DNA of 64,000 nt. It comes from Corynebacterium camporealensis. Lineage in GTDB: Bacteria > Actinomycetota > Actinomycetes > Mycobacteriales > Mycobacteriaceae. Below, in pieces: positions 25,760 through 34,425 of this stretch. The position numbers and the translations under genes are program-made. The DNA is taken from the NCBI RefSeq assembly GCF_000980815.1, contig NZ_CP011311.1, positions 124,001-188,000 on the forward strand, written 5' to 3'. Under the pieces are notes generated by a model, which made no database searches, was not told the DNA's origin, and saw only the letters and a program-made list of their open reading frames with translations. Position 1 is the first letter of the stretch, and every line of letters begins with the position of its first letter.

Positions 25760-27031
25760 ATGTCGCTTCTTAATCTTGAACAGGCCGAACGCGCTGAGCT
25801 GGCAGCACAGGTCCGAGAAAACTACGAGGCTTTGAAGAACAAGGGCCTCAAGCTGGACCTGACTCGCGGTAAGCCCTCGGCGGAGCAGCTGGACCTTTCC
25901 GCTGACCTGTTGGAGCTGCCCGGGGCCAACAACTACACCGATGCCGCCGGCAATGACCTGCGCAACTACGGCAACCTCAAAGGCATCATGGAGTTGCGCG
26001 AGCTGTGGGCGAAGCTGACCAACACTGATGCTGACCACGTTCTGGCGGGCGATTCTTCCTCGCTGAACATCATGTTTGACCTGGTGTCGTGGTCCTATGT
26101 CTTCGGTAATAACGACTCCGAGCGCCCGTGGTCGGAAGAGGAGACTGTGAAGTGGATTTGCCCGACCCCGGGCTATGACCGCCACTTCGCTATTTCTGAG
26201 CACTTCGGCTTTGAGATGATTTCGGTGCCTATGCTTGACGATGGCCCCGATGTCGACGCCATCCGCGAACTGGTTAAGGATCCACAGGTCAAGGGCATGT
26301 GGCTGGTGCCGGTCTTTGCTAATCCGTCTGGTTCGGTCATCACCAAGGAGAAGGCCGAGGCGCTCGCGGCGATGGAGACTGCCGCACCGGACTTCCGCAT
26401 CGTGTGGGATAACGCGTACGCGGTGCACACGCTTACCGACGAATTCCCCGAGGTCCTCCCCATCGTCCGCATGGCGGAGCAGGCCGGTAACCCGAATCGT
26501 TTCTGGGCGATGTCCTCGACCTCCAAGATCACTCTCGCCGGCGGTGGTGTTGGTTTCTTCAACTCTTCGGCGGAGAACCTCGAGTGGTACTTGGGCCACG
26601 CCGGTATCCGCGGAATTGGTCCGAACAAGATCAACCAGCTCGCGCACTATGAGTTCTTCGGTTCGGCAGAAGGCGTGCGTGCGGTGATGCGTCGTCATGC
26701 AGCGCTGCTTGCGCCGAAGTTCCAGGCGGTTATCGACATCCTGGAGCATCGCCTGGGCAAGTACGATGTTGCGACCTGGACTGAGCCGAAGGGCGGCTAC
26801 TTCATCTCCCTGAACGTCATCGACGGCACCGCGACCCGCGTGTGGGAGCTGGCCAAGGACGCTGGTATCGTGCTGACCAAGGCCGGATCCGCGTTCCCGC
26901 ACGGTGAGGATGAGCGCGACCACAACATCCGTCTCGCGCCATCGCTGCCGCCGTTGGAGGAGGTCAAGACCGCCATGGATGGCGTTGCGACCTGTGTTCT
27001 GCTCGCCGCGTTGGAGAAGCTGGAGGCTTAA
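25760..27031 (+). CDS. aspT: Aspartate-type aminotransferase (AspT-like)
   Basis: A 423-residue PLP aminotransferase of the unusual class found in corynebacteria and relatives as the main aspartate aminotransferase. Visible: LDLTRGKPS near the N-terminus, CPTPGYDRHF, VPVFANPSG, DNAYAVH, and the PLP-lysine region MSSTSKITLAGGGVGFF. The ATG at 25760 is chosen over 25715 because the helical start LEQAERAELAAQVREN follows it. It sits between the SRP RNA and dnaX, as in C. glutamicum. The next gene begins three bases after its stop. Confidence 0.88.
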   Translation: MSLLNLEQAERAELAAQVRENYEALKNKGLKLDLTRGKPSAEQLDLSADLLELPGANNYTDAAGNDLRNYGNLKGIMELRELWAKLTNTDADHVLAGDSSSLNIMFDLVSWSYVFGNNDSERPWSEEETVKWICPTPGYDRHFAISEHFGFEMISVPMLDDGPDVDAIRELVKDPQVKGMWLVPVFANPSGSVITKEKAEALAAMETAAPDFRIVWDNAYAVHTLTDEFPEVLPIVRMAEQAGNPNRFWAMSSTSKITLAGGGVGFFNSSAENLEWYLGHAGIRGIGPNKINQLAHYEFFGSAEGVRAVMRRHAALLAPKFQAVIDILEHRLGKYDVATWTEPKGGYFISLNVIDGTATRVWELAKDAGIVLTKAGSAFPHGEDERDHNIRLAPSLPPLEEVKTAMDGVATCVLLAALEKLEA

Positions 27032-27034
27032 ACC

Positions 27035-27580
27035 ATCAATCAAGCAGAGACTGAATACTGGCTCGGCCAGGTCATTCCTGTTGAGCTGGAGTATTCCTCC
27101 GGCCTGGGTACCGCATCGCTTGACGATGCCCAATCCCTCGCCGTCACCACCACCTTCAGCCAGGTCGACACCGGGCTCAGCCGCGCCACCGAGAACCCTG
27201 CCGAGCAGGGCGAGGACGTGCGTTGCGAGCTGTTAACGGTTGGCCGCGTGCCCGTCTCCCGTGTCGCCGCCGCGGTGACTGGCGCCGCGCGCACGCTGCG
27301 CGATGCCCAAGGCGTCATCCCCGCCCAACCCGGCGTCCTGCTGCCCAGTATTTTGTCCGCGGATGAATTAAGCGTTCACCACGGCGCGTTGATTGCGCCG
27401 TATCTGTGGGGCGGGCAAACCCCGCAGGTGGCCGAAGACGGGCGTATCACCTTGGTCTGCCAGCTGCTCATGCTTACTGATTCGGAATACGCCTACGCCG
27501 TCGAAGAAGGCCTGGGTGCTTTGCAGGAGGCGGTAGCTGAGCAGGGAATTGACCTGCTCGACTGGGCGCGCGAGGGCTAA
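27035..27580 (+). CDS. Suppressor-of-fused domain protein with probable ATC start
   Basis: The C-terminal part (GVLLPSILSADELSVHHGALIAPYLW and GLGALQEAVAEQGIDLLDWAREG) matches actinobacterial SUFU-domain proteins; function unknown. Coding sequence clearly extends upstream of the first standard start (GTG 27218) to just behind the aspT stop (IEYWLG-like EYWLGQVIPVELEYSSGLG), but this stretch holds no ATG, GTG or TTG in frame. ATC at 27035 lies 8 bases after GGAGG (27022-27026), so I infer a rare ATC start, giving 181 residues, coupled to aspT. Confidence 0.7.
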   Translation: MNQAETEYWLGQVIPVELEYSSGLGTASLDDAQSLAVTTTFSQVDTGLSRATENPAEQGEDVRCELLTVGRVPVSRVAAAVTGAARTLRDAQGVIPAQPGVLLPSILSADELSVHHGALIAPYLWGGQTPQVAEDGRITLVCQLLMLTDSEYAYAVEEGLGALQEAVAEQGIDLLDWAREG

Positions 27581-27598
27581 GCGGTAGACTGACTAACC

Positions 27599-29938
27599 GT
27601 GGCTTTATACCGGAAATATCGTCCAGCATCCTTTGCGGAAGTGGTAGGCCAAGAGCAGGTCACCACGCCTTTGTCCGCCGCCCTCGACGCAGGGCGCATC
27701 AACCATGCCTACCTGTTTTCCGGCCCGCGCGGTTGCGGTAAAACGTCCTCGGCACGCATTATGGCCCGCTCGCTTAACTGCGAGCAGGGCCCGACCTCGA
27801 CTCCGTGCGGGGTCTGCGAGTCCTGTGTCTCTCTCGCTCCTGGTGGCGCGGGAAACCTGGACGTCACCGAACTCGACGCCGCCTCGCATAACGGTGTCGA
27901 AGACATGCGTGAGCTGCGCGACCGCGCCTACTACGCACCTGCCGAGTCGCGCTACCGCATCTTCATCATCGACGAGGCGCACATGATCTCCGGCGCCGGT
28001 GCCAACGCGCTGCTCAAGGTCGTCGAAGAACCCCCAGAGCACGTCATCTTCATCTTCGCGACCACCGAGCCGGAGAAAATCATCGGCACGATTCGCTCGC
28101 GTACCCACCACTATCCCTTCCGCCTGCTCACCCCACCGGCGATGAAGGGCCTACTCGAGCGCACCGTCGCCTCCGAAGGCGTTGCCGTCGAAGATTCCGT
28201 CTACCCCATGGTTATCCAGGCCGGTGGTGGTTCCCCGCGCGATACGCTGTCCATCCTCGACCAGCTACTCGCCGGCGCTGGCCCCGACGGCCTGACCTAC
28301 GACCTTGCCCGGCCCCTGCTTGGCGTCACCGACCTCACGCTTATCGATGACACCATCGCCGCCCTTGCCGATCAGAACAAAGCCGGGCTTTTCCAACTCG
28401 TCGATCGCGTCATCGAAGCCGGCCACGACCCCCGCCGCTTCGCCATCGATCTACTTGATCGCCTCCGCGATCTTATGATCCTGCAAGCCGTCCCCGACGC
28501 GATCACGTCTGGCCTCGTCACCGCGCCTGCCGACCGCGCGCCTGTCCTTTCCGAACAAGCTTCTCGTTTCACCGGCCCCCAACTGACCTACCTGGCAACC
28601 ACCGTCAACGAGCAAATCTCCAACCTGCGCGGCGCAACCTCCCCACGCCTGCTGCTGGAAATCCTCTGCGCCCACTTGCTCATCAACGCCGCTCCCGCCG
28701 GCGCCCCGGCACCGTCCGCCGCCGGCGCCAACGCCGCAGGTGCGACCTCGCCTGCCACCCCCGGCGCCTCCCCGGCGTCTGGCTCCACCGCCGGCTCAAG
28801 CTCCGGCGCTGCCCCTAGCGCCGCCGCCGGCGCCGTGCCAACCCAACCTGGCGCCTCCGCAGTCGCCAATGCCCAGGACCCAGCCGCAGCGGCTGCCGCG
28901 ATCATCGCTAACCGCCGCAACCGTCGGGAGCAGCAGAAACCTGCCCCCGAGCAAAAGCCTGAGCAAACACCAGCTCCAGAACAAAAGCCCGAGCCACAGC
29001 AGCAGCCTGAGCAACAGCCTGCCGAGGAACCGAAGCAGGACACCTGGGGACAACCCCGACCCACGGGCGCGCAGCAGGCTGCGCAACCAGAGCAGAAACC
29101 GGAACCACAGCCCGAGCCACAGTCCGAACCGCAGGCTGACGCGCAGGCTGACCCTGCGCCGGCGAATGAAGAGGACCTGCTGGGCCAGATTAAGGCTCGC
29201 TGGGAGGGGGTGCGAGCGGGCATCGGAAAGCGCAACAAGGTTGCAGAAATCATGCTTGCCGAAGCCCGCATCCTCGGCCTGCGCGACGGAACCCTCGTTC
29301 TGGGTCATACGACCGGTGCGCTGGCAGAACGTATCAATGCGCCGTCGAATAATGACGTCATCGTTGAGGTGCTCAAGGACGAGTTCAACCAGGAGCTTAA
29401 GGTTCACTGCGTGATTGGCACCGACCCGAAGACCGCCGGGTTTGAGGAAGCGCCGCAGCCGCAGGAGAAAAAGACCTGGAACCCGAACCCGCCTGCGCGC
29501 GAAACTGCCGACGACAAGGAGTCGGAGAGTCCTAAGCCCCAGCCAGAACCGCAGCGCCCGCAGCCCCAGCGTCAGGAGCCGCCACGTCAGCAGGCTCCGC
29601 AGAAGCCGGAGCCGAAACAGGCTGGCTGGCGCTCCCGCATTGCGAAGGCGACGGAATCGGCGAAGCAGAGGGACGAGGAGTATGCGAAGGCGCCATCGTT
29701 TAGCAATGGCGTGCCTTTGCCCGACGAGCCCGCGCCTGACGATGTCCCGGTGCCTCCAGAGGAGGCACCTCCGGTGGAAGCCCCACCGGAAGAAGCCCCG
29801 CCGGAGCCGTACACGCGGGATGACGAGGAACGCGACATGATGGAAGCCGCCCAAACCGCAGGCGAGCACGACCACCGCAGCGCCACGGAAGTTGCGATGG
29901 AGTTGTTGGAGCGGGAGCTCGGAGCGCGCCGGGCGTAG
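27599..29938 (+). CDS. dnaX: DNA polymerase III subunit gamma/tau
   Basis: Clamp-loader ATPase of the replisome. The 779-residue protein starts ALYRKYRPASFAEVVGQ and has the P-loop GPRGCGKTSSARI, a zinc module CEQGPTSTPCGVCESC, the DEAH box IIDEAHMI and sensor 1 FATTEPEKII. A Pro/Gln/Ala-rich linker (about 370-520) leads to the tau region, followed by another Pro/Glu-rich tail. GTG 27599 fits the universal N-terminus. It heads the dnaX-ybaB-recR block. Confidence 0.95.
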   Translation: MALYRKYRPASFAEVVGQEQVTTPLSAALDAGRINHAYLFSGPRGCGKTSSARIMARSLNCEQGPTSTPCGVCESCVSLAPGGAGNLDVTELDAASHNGVEDMRELRDRAYYAPAESRYRIFIIDEAHMISGAGANALLKVVEEPPEHVIFIFATTEPEKIIGTIRSRTHHYPFRLLTPPAMKGLLERTVASEGVAVEDSVYPMVIQAGGGSPRDTLSILDQLLAGAGPDGLTYDLARPLLGVTDLTLIDDTIAALADQNKAGLFQLVDRVIEAGHDPRRFAIDLLDRLRDLMILQAVPDAITSGLVTAPADRAPVLSEQASRFTGPQLTYLATTVNEQISNLRGATSPRLLLEILCAHLLINAAPAGAPAPSAAGANAAGATSPATPGASPASGSTAGSSSGAAPSAAAGAVPTQPGASAVANAQDPAAAAAAIIANRRNRREQQKPAPEQKPEQTPAPEQKPEPQQQPEQQPAEEPKQDTWGQPRPTGAQQAAQPEQKPEPQPEPQSEPQADAQADPAPANEEDLLGQIKARWEGVRAGIGKRNKVAEIMLAEARILGLRDGTLVLGHTTGALAERINAPSNNDVIVEVLKDEFNQELKVHCVIGTDPKTAGFEEAPQPQEKKTWNPNPPARETADDKESESPKPQPEPQRPQPQRQEPPRQQAPQKPEPKQAGWRSRIAKATESAKQRDEEYAKAPSFSNGVPLPDEPAPDDVPVPPEEAPPVEAPPEEAPPEPYTRDDEERDMMEAAQTAGEHDHRSATEVAMELLERELGARRA

Positions 29939-29985
29939 GCAGGTACACTGGCGTGCGAAATTATTCACGAAGAAAGGGCTAAATC

Positions 29986-30294
29986 ATGACTCAGCCACAA
30001 GATATGAACGAACTGCTCGCACAGGCCGCACAGGTCCAGGCCGAGCTGCAGAAGGCACAGGAAGAAATCCTGGCCACCACCGTCGAGGGCACCGCGGGCA
30101 ATGGTCTGGTCAAGGTGACGATGACTGGTGGTGCTGAGGTGAAGGATTTGAGCATCGATAAGTCTGTTGTGGACCCAGAGGACGTGGAGACCCTGCAGGA
30201 CCTCATCGTCGGCGCATTCCACGACGCGCATGAGGCTGCCGGCAAGCTGGCCCAGGACAAGATTGGCCCGCTGTCGCAGGGTATGCCGCAGTAA
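29986..30294 (+). CDS. ybaB: YbaB/EbfC nucleoid-associated protein
   Basis: 102 residues. Homodimeric DNA-binding protein of the YbaB family: [22 protein letters not shown] forms the tweezer helix, then [17 protein letters not shown] and a C-terminal helix with [24 protein letters not shown] precedes the ATG. Located between dnaX and recR, the standard bacterial order. Confidence 0.94.
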   Translation: MTQPQDMNELLAQAAQVQAELQKAQEEILATTVEGTAGNGLVKVTMTGGAEVKDLSIDKSVVDPEDVETLQDLIVGAFHDAHEAAGKLAQDKIGPLSQGMPQ

Positions 30295-30396
30295 ATCCGC
30301 GCTGAAATTTTAGCCGTGCCCCTATGCGGGGTGCGGCTTTTGTGCTGTGTGGGCCCGCGTATAGTTAGCGGGAGATTTTTAGACAAGGAGCGTGTC

Positions 30397-31053
30397 GTGT
30401 TCGAAGGACCACTGCAGGACCTCATCGATGAGTTTTCCCGCCTGCCCGGGGTTGGGCCGAAGTCTGCCCAGCGGATTGCGTTTCATGTGCTGCACGAGGA
30501 CCCGGCGGACATCGATAGGCTGCGCAATGCTTTGGCCGCGGTGCGCGATGGCGTGACTTTTTGCCGGATTTGCTGCAATATTTCGCGTGAGGACGTGTGC
30601 CGGATTTGTATTAATTCCCAGCGCGATGCGTCCACGATTTGTGTGGTCGAGGAGCCGAAGGACATCCAGGTCATTGAGCGCACCGGTGAGTACCAGGGGC
30701 GCTATCACGTGCTTGGCGGGGCGTTGGATCCGCTGTCGAATATTGGGCCGAAGGATTTGAATATCTCGCCGCTGCTGCAGCGTATCGGCGGGGTGTTGCC
30801 TGACCGCGAGTTGGCAGATTCCACGCCGGAGCATCCGCTTTACGATGATTCCCCGGAAATTAAGGAAGTCATCCTGGCTACGGATCCGAACACGGAAGGC
30901 GAGGCGACCGCGGCGTATTTGGTGCGTTTGCTGCGCGATTTCCCGGATTTGAAGATTACGCGCCTGGCATCGGGTATGCCTTTGGGCGGTGACCTGGAGT
31001 TTGTCGACGAGCTGACCCTGTCGCGTGCGCTGAGTGGTCGGTTGTCGATTTAA
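30397..31053 (+). CDS. recR: Recombination mediator RecR
   Basis: Works with RecF/RecO to load RecA at single-strand gaps. The 218-residue protein has the helix-hairpin-helix [17 protein letters not shown], the four-cysteine zinc finger [16 protein letters not shown], the Toprim domain ([17 protein letters not shown] to [16 protein letters not shown]) and the C-terminal [19 protein letters not shown]. The GTG at 30397 is six bases after AAGGAG and gives the typical start [10 protein letters not shown]. Confidence 0.95.
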   Translation: MFEGPLQDLIDEFSRLPGVGPKSAQRIAFHVLHEDPADIDRLRNALAAVRDGVTFCRICCNISREDVCRICINSQRDASTICVVEEPKDIQVIERTGEYQGRYHVLGGALDPLSNIGPKDLNISPLLQRIGGVLPDRELADSTPEHPLYDDSPEIKEVILATDPNTEGEATAAYLVRLLRDFPDLKITRLASGMPLGGDLEFVDELTLSRALSGRLSI

Positions 31054-31170
31054 AAACCCTAACCCCTATTAGACTGAGAAAACTGCCTTTCGGTTCCCCG
31101 GGACCGCAATATTGGGAGAAATCCCATATTTGCTGGTCAAATGGGGTTATGTGCCGCTAGTTTGGGTGGC

Positions 31171-32277
31171 ATGAACACCGCAGAACAGCTTTACGACGCC
31201 CGGCACACCGGGCTATCGATGCTGCAGTTCTGCATGCGCGCCCCACGCGATGTGGCGGCAGCGCTGGATATCCGTTTGGCTGAGGTGAAGCGCTGGGCGA
31301 AGATTGGTCAGGTTTATTACGGGCAGACGCGCTATACGAAGCAGCAGCGGAAAGTTGTTGCGGCCGCGGAGGGTTATTCGATTGACCGACTCGATATCGT
31401 GGAGCGCTTTGCCAAGAAGGCCAAGGATGCGGGCCAGGAGTGGAAGATTCGCCTGCAGCTGTTGGAGGCGGGCGGTTCGATTGAAAACGTCCAGCGGGTT
31501 GGTAAGGCGATTTTTGAAGACTTGGAACGCGAGGATCCGCCTGCGGAGCCAGAACCTGGCGTGCGTTTGAGTCAGAACACTGCGGATACGTGGACGCTGC
31601 ATATTCGCAGCTCGGCGACGCAGATTTCGCGGTTGCTCAAGACCTTGGAGCCGCTGATGCCGGAAGGGCCTGAAACACGCGAGCGCAAGCTTGTCGATGC
31701 CTTCTGGACCATGCTCGATAACAACCACTCGTTGGTGGTGCAGAAATACCGCACCGTGATTGCGGTAGGCGTGCCGGATTTGTGGAAGATTCTCCACGGG
31801 AAAGGCGATGAGGTCATATTGGGCTGCTCGGATGGCACGCAGATGCGTGGTGCCGAGTGGCTCAACGCGCTGATGAATGGCCAGATGGATAAAGACATCT
31901 TCGCCGGGCTGTTCCACCCGACGGCGGGTCCGGTGAATTTGTACCAGACGCGCTTTGCGGATTTTAAGCAGCGCTTGCTGGCGATGTGCGAACAGCTCGT
32001 CTGTGCTTGGGAGGACTGCAACGTGCCTGCCGATAGGTGCGAAGTCCACCACATCCTTGCCCACAAGTACGGCGGGAATACCGAACCGGCGAACTTAACG
32101 ATGTTATGTCCCTATCACAACGGCAAAGCCGGAACCGGACCTCCCGACAATGCACCTTATGGCTGGATAACCCGTGAAAAGGGCAGACCGGCCTACCAAC
32201 CAGCCTGGGGCGGGCCGACTAGAAGAAACAATCATCCGGTTGGAAAATTAGGCGCCCACGACTTGATCCGCGTGTGA
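31171..32277 (+). CDS. HNH endonuclease-domain protein
   Basis: 368 residues. An N-terminal helical region with a possible helix-turn-helix (RDVAAALDIRLAEVKRWAKIG) is followed by a DUF222-like middle part and a C-terminal HNH module DRCEVHHILAHKYGGNTEPANL with TMLCPYHN. Such proteins are common in corynebacteria, often in several copies, and their substrate is not known. ATG 31171 is chosen from the coding pattern. It stands alone between recR and gatD, which are closer together in C. glutamicum as I recall, so it may be an insertion. Confidence 0.78.
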   Translation: MNTAEQLYDARHTGLSMLQFCMRAPRDVAAALDIRLAEVKRWAKIGQVYYGQTRYTKQQRKVVAAAEGYSIDRLDIVERFAKKAKDAGQEWKIRLQLLEAGGSIENVQRVGKAIFEDLEREDPPAEPEPGVRLSQNTADTWTLHIRSSATQISRLLKTLEPLMPEGPETRERKLVDAFWTMLDNNHSLVVQKYRTVIAVGVPDLWKILHGKGDEVILGCSDGTQMRGAEWLNALMNGQMDKDIFAGLFHPTAGPVNLYQTRFADFKQRLLAMCEQLVCAWEDCNVPADRCEVHHILAHKYGGNTEPANLTMLCPYHNGKAGTGPPDNAPYGWITREKGRPAYQPAWGGPTRRNNHPVGKLGAHDLIRV

Positions 32278-32311
32278 ATCGCGCCTGCTGAGCCGAGTCC
32301 ACTACAAAAAG

Positions 32312-32341
32312 AAGCCACCGTGGTATCCACGATGGCTCTTT
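32312..32341. terminator. Bidirectional terminator between the HNH gene and gatD
   Basis: AGCCACCGTGG (32313-32323), loop TAT, CCACGATGGCT (32327-32337), then CTTTCG on the plus strand; the minus strand runs into CTTCTTTTTG. Serves two convergent genes. Confidence 0.75.
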
Positions 32342-32349
32342 CGTGCTGC

Positions 32350-33129
32350 CTACCTTTGGCTACGCGGTGGGCCCGAGGCGTTGAGGCGCTCGACGCGTAG
32401 CTTCTCGATGGCCGGAATCTCCAACGGCTCCATATCCGCCAACTTCTTTCCCTGTGCTTTGGCGAGTAGGAGGTCGGCAAGCTGGGGGTTACGCGCGAGG
32501 ACGGGACCGTGCATGTAAGTAGCGACGACGCTGCCTTGGACGGCTCCTTCGGCGGCGCGCTGCTTGGCGGCATCGTGCAGGTCGGCCGTGGCGGCGGTAT
32601 CGGCATTGCCGGTACCGCGAATCAGACGACCCAGCGGTTGAGCCGCAGGGCCCAAAATCGTGGCACCCATGTGGTTTTCGAAGCCCGTCAAAGGTTCGGT
32701 GAGCTCAGCCGTGAAGCCAGCGCCGGTGGGCTCGGAGGAGACTTCGGAGATGGCGCGTTCGGCCATGGTGGCGGTGGTGGCATCGAGAAGCCCCACGCCA
32801 TCGATGACTCGCCCAGATGCCCGGAAGGACTCGCCCAGGACCTGCAGACCCGCACAAATGGCCAGAATGGGGCGTCCGGCCGCAGCAGCGCGGGTGAGCC
32901 CGCCGTCGTTGATGAGGTGTTCGGCGGCTAAGACCTGTGCGGTGTCCTCGCCGCCGCCGACGGTGTAGACATCGAGGTCGTCGGGGACGGCATCGCCAAG
33001 CTTGAGCTGGATGATTTCTGCATCCATCCCGCGCATGCGGGCGCGCTGGCGCAGGACCAGGGCGTTGCCGTCGTCGCCGTAGGTGCCTAATACGTCTGGC
33101 AAAATCAGCCCGATACGCAGCTTATTCAT
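32350..33129 (-). CDS. gatD: Lipid II isoglutaminyl synthase, glutamine amidotransferase subunit GatD
   Basis: Supplies ammonia to MurT for amidation of D-glutamate in the peptidoglycan stem peptide. The 259-residue CobB/CobQ-like amidotransferase has nucleophile Cys92 in ILAICAGLQVLGE and a catalytic histidine in TYMHGPVLARNP. Start ATG at 33129 overlaps the murT stop by 8 bases, so the two subunits are coupled. Confidence 0.92.
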   Translation of the reverse strand: MNKLRIGLILPDVLGTYGDDGNALVLRQRARMRGMDAEIIQLKLGDAVPDDLDVYTVGGGEDTAQVLAAEHLINDGGLTRAAAAGRPILAICAGLQVLGESFRASGRVIDGVGLLDATTATMAERAISEVSSEPTGAGFTAELTEPLTGFENHMGATILGPAAQPLGRLIRGTGNADTAATADLHDAAKQRAAEGAVQGSVVATYMHGPVLARNPQLADLLLAKAQGKKLADMEPLEIPAIEKLRVERLNASGPPRSQR

Positions 33130-34399
33130 CGCCGACCTCCTTGTTTAGGGCCTTTTTCAAATCGCGGAACGCTGTGTAATTGGCCAGGACTTCCACGCGT
33201 CCTGCCGGACAAGCGCGAATCGCATCGAGCGGGTCTGCAATCAGCTCGTGTGAGATATCGGCATACACCAGGCGCACGGCCAGGTCGGTGCCGCGCTCGC
33301 CGGCGGCTTTGACCTCTAGGGACTCGAAGTCTTCGAATTTCACATCCCACAGCCAGGACATATCGATACCGTCGGCGACGTGACCGTTGGTGGCAATGAC
33401 CAATCCGTCAGCACTCCGGTCGACCATGGAGAGTGCTTCTTGCCAACCCGCCGGGTTCTTCGCCAGCAGCAGGCGAATCTCCTTATCACCCCAGCGGATA
33501 GTGGAGTAGCGGCCCGCCACATCGTCGACCGATTCGGTAGCCTTCACCGCGCGCTGCTTATCGACGCCAAAACCCTCCACCGCCGCAGCCACCGCCTGCG
33601 CCGCATTACCGCGGTTAGCTTGCCCTGGTAGGGCAAGGTGTAGTTCGGATACCTCGACAGGGGAGTGAATGCCGTCGTCGTTGACGCTCCAGGAAGGCGT
33701 GGGGCGGCGGAACTCGCGGCCATCGGGAAGCTTCTTTACGGCGTACCAGTCGTCGTCGGTACGCACGACATGGCCTCCGGTGCGCGGGCAGGTCACGGAA
33801 TCGCCGAGCCAGCCAGCGCCCGCGGATACCCAGATGACGTTCTTCGCGTCATAGGCCACCGAGGTCATCAGCACGTCATCGCAGTTGGCGATAACCAGCA
33901 TGTCCGGATGAGCCTCCACAGCGGAGCGCAGGGCGCGCTCAATCTTGTTAATTTCACCAACACGGTCGAGCTGGTCGCGCGACAAATTCAGCAGGACCAA
34001 CGCTTTCGGTTCGAGGTTGTCGGCCACATGGGGTACGTGGAGCTCGTCGACCTCGAGAACCAGGTGCGAGGCGTCCTTGCCCGCCATGAGTGCGGAGATA
34101 ATACCGGCGTCCATGTTGTCGCCGCCGTCGTTGGTGGCCACGGTGTGCTCGGTGCGAACTGCGGCAGCCAGCATGCGGGTCGTGGTGGACTTGCCATTGG
34201 TGCCGGTGACCAGCACTGCGGGGCGCCCACCACCTAAATGCTTCATGATGCCCGGGTCAATCGCCCCAGCTACCAATCCGCCAATCATGCCGCCTGCACC
34301 GCGGCCGGTGGCCCGCGAGGCGGTCGTCGCCAGTTTCGCGGCGGTGGTGGCAGCGCCTGTGCGCAGGTTGCGCAACGCTCCTCGTAGTTTAAAACTCAT
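33122..34399 (-). CDS. murT: Lipid II isoglutaminyl synthase, Mur ligase subunit MurT
   Basis: ATP-dependent amidation of lipid II with GatD. The 425-residue protein has a Mur-ligase P-loop TGTNGKSTT (65-73), the segment LVLEVDELHVPHVADNLEPKA, and the C-terminal DUF1727 region. MurT proteins usually carry a four-cysteine zinc ribbon inserted in the central domain; here that place reads DSVTCPRTGGHVV with only one cysteine, so the ribbon seems degenerate. The rest is intact, so I expect a working enzyme. Confidence 0.92.
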   Translation of the reverse strand: MSFKLRGALRNLRTGAATTAAKLATTASRATGRGAGGMIGGLVAGAIDPGIMKHLGGGRPAVLVTGTNGKSTTTRMLAAAVRTEHTVATNDGGDNMDAGIISALMAGKDASHLVLEVDELHVPHVADNLEPKALVLLNLSRDQLDRVGEINKIERALRSAVEAHPDMLVIANCDDVLMTSVAYDAKNVIWVSAGAGWLGDSVTCPRTGGHVVRTDDDWYAVKKLPDGREFRRPTPSWSVNDDGIHSPVEVSELHLALPGQANRGNAAQAVAAAVEGFGVDKQRAVKATESVDDVAGRYSTIRWGDKEIRLLLAKNPAGWQEALSMVDRSADGLVIATNGHVADGIDMSWLWDVKFEDFESLEVKAAGERGTDLAVRLVYADISHELIADPLDAIRACPAGRVEVLANYTAFRDLKKALNKEVGDE

Positions 34400-34425
34400 G
34401 CCCCTAGGGTAGTCGGGGCGAGATG

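Noticed and set aside
29463..29490. Programmed -1 frameshift in dnaX at AAAAAG
   Set aside because: The site reads GAG AAA AAG, lacking the first A of the E. coli heptamer, lies late in the gene, and the -1 frame stays open for over 300 bases, so it would not yield a short gamma form.
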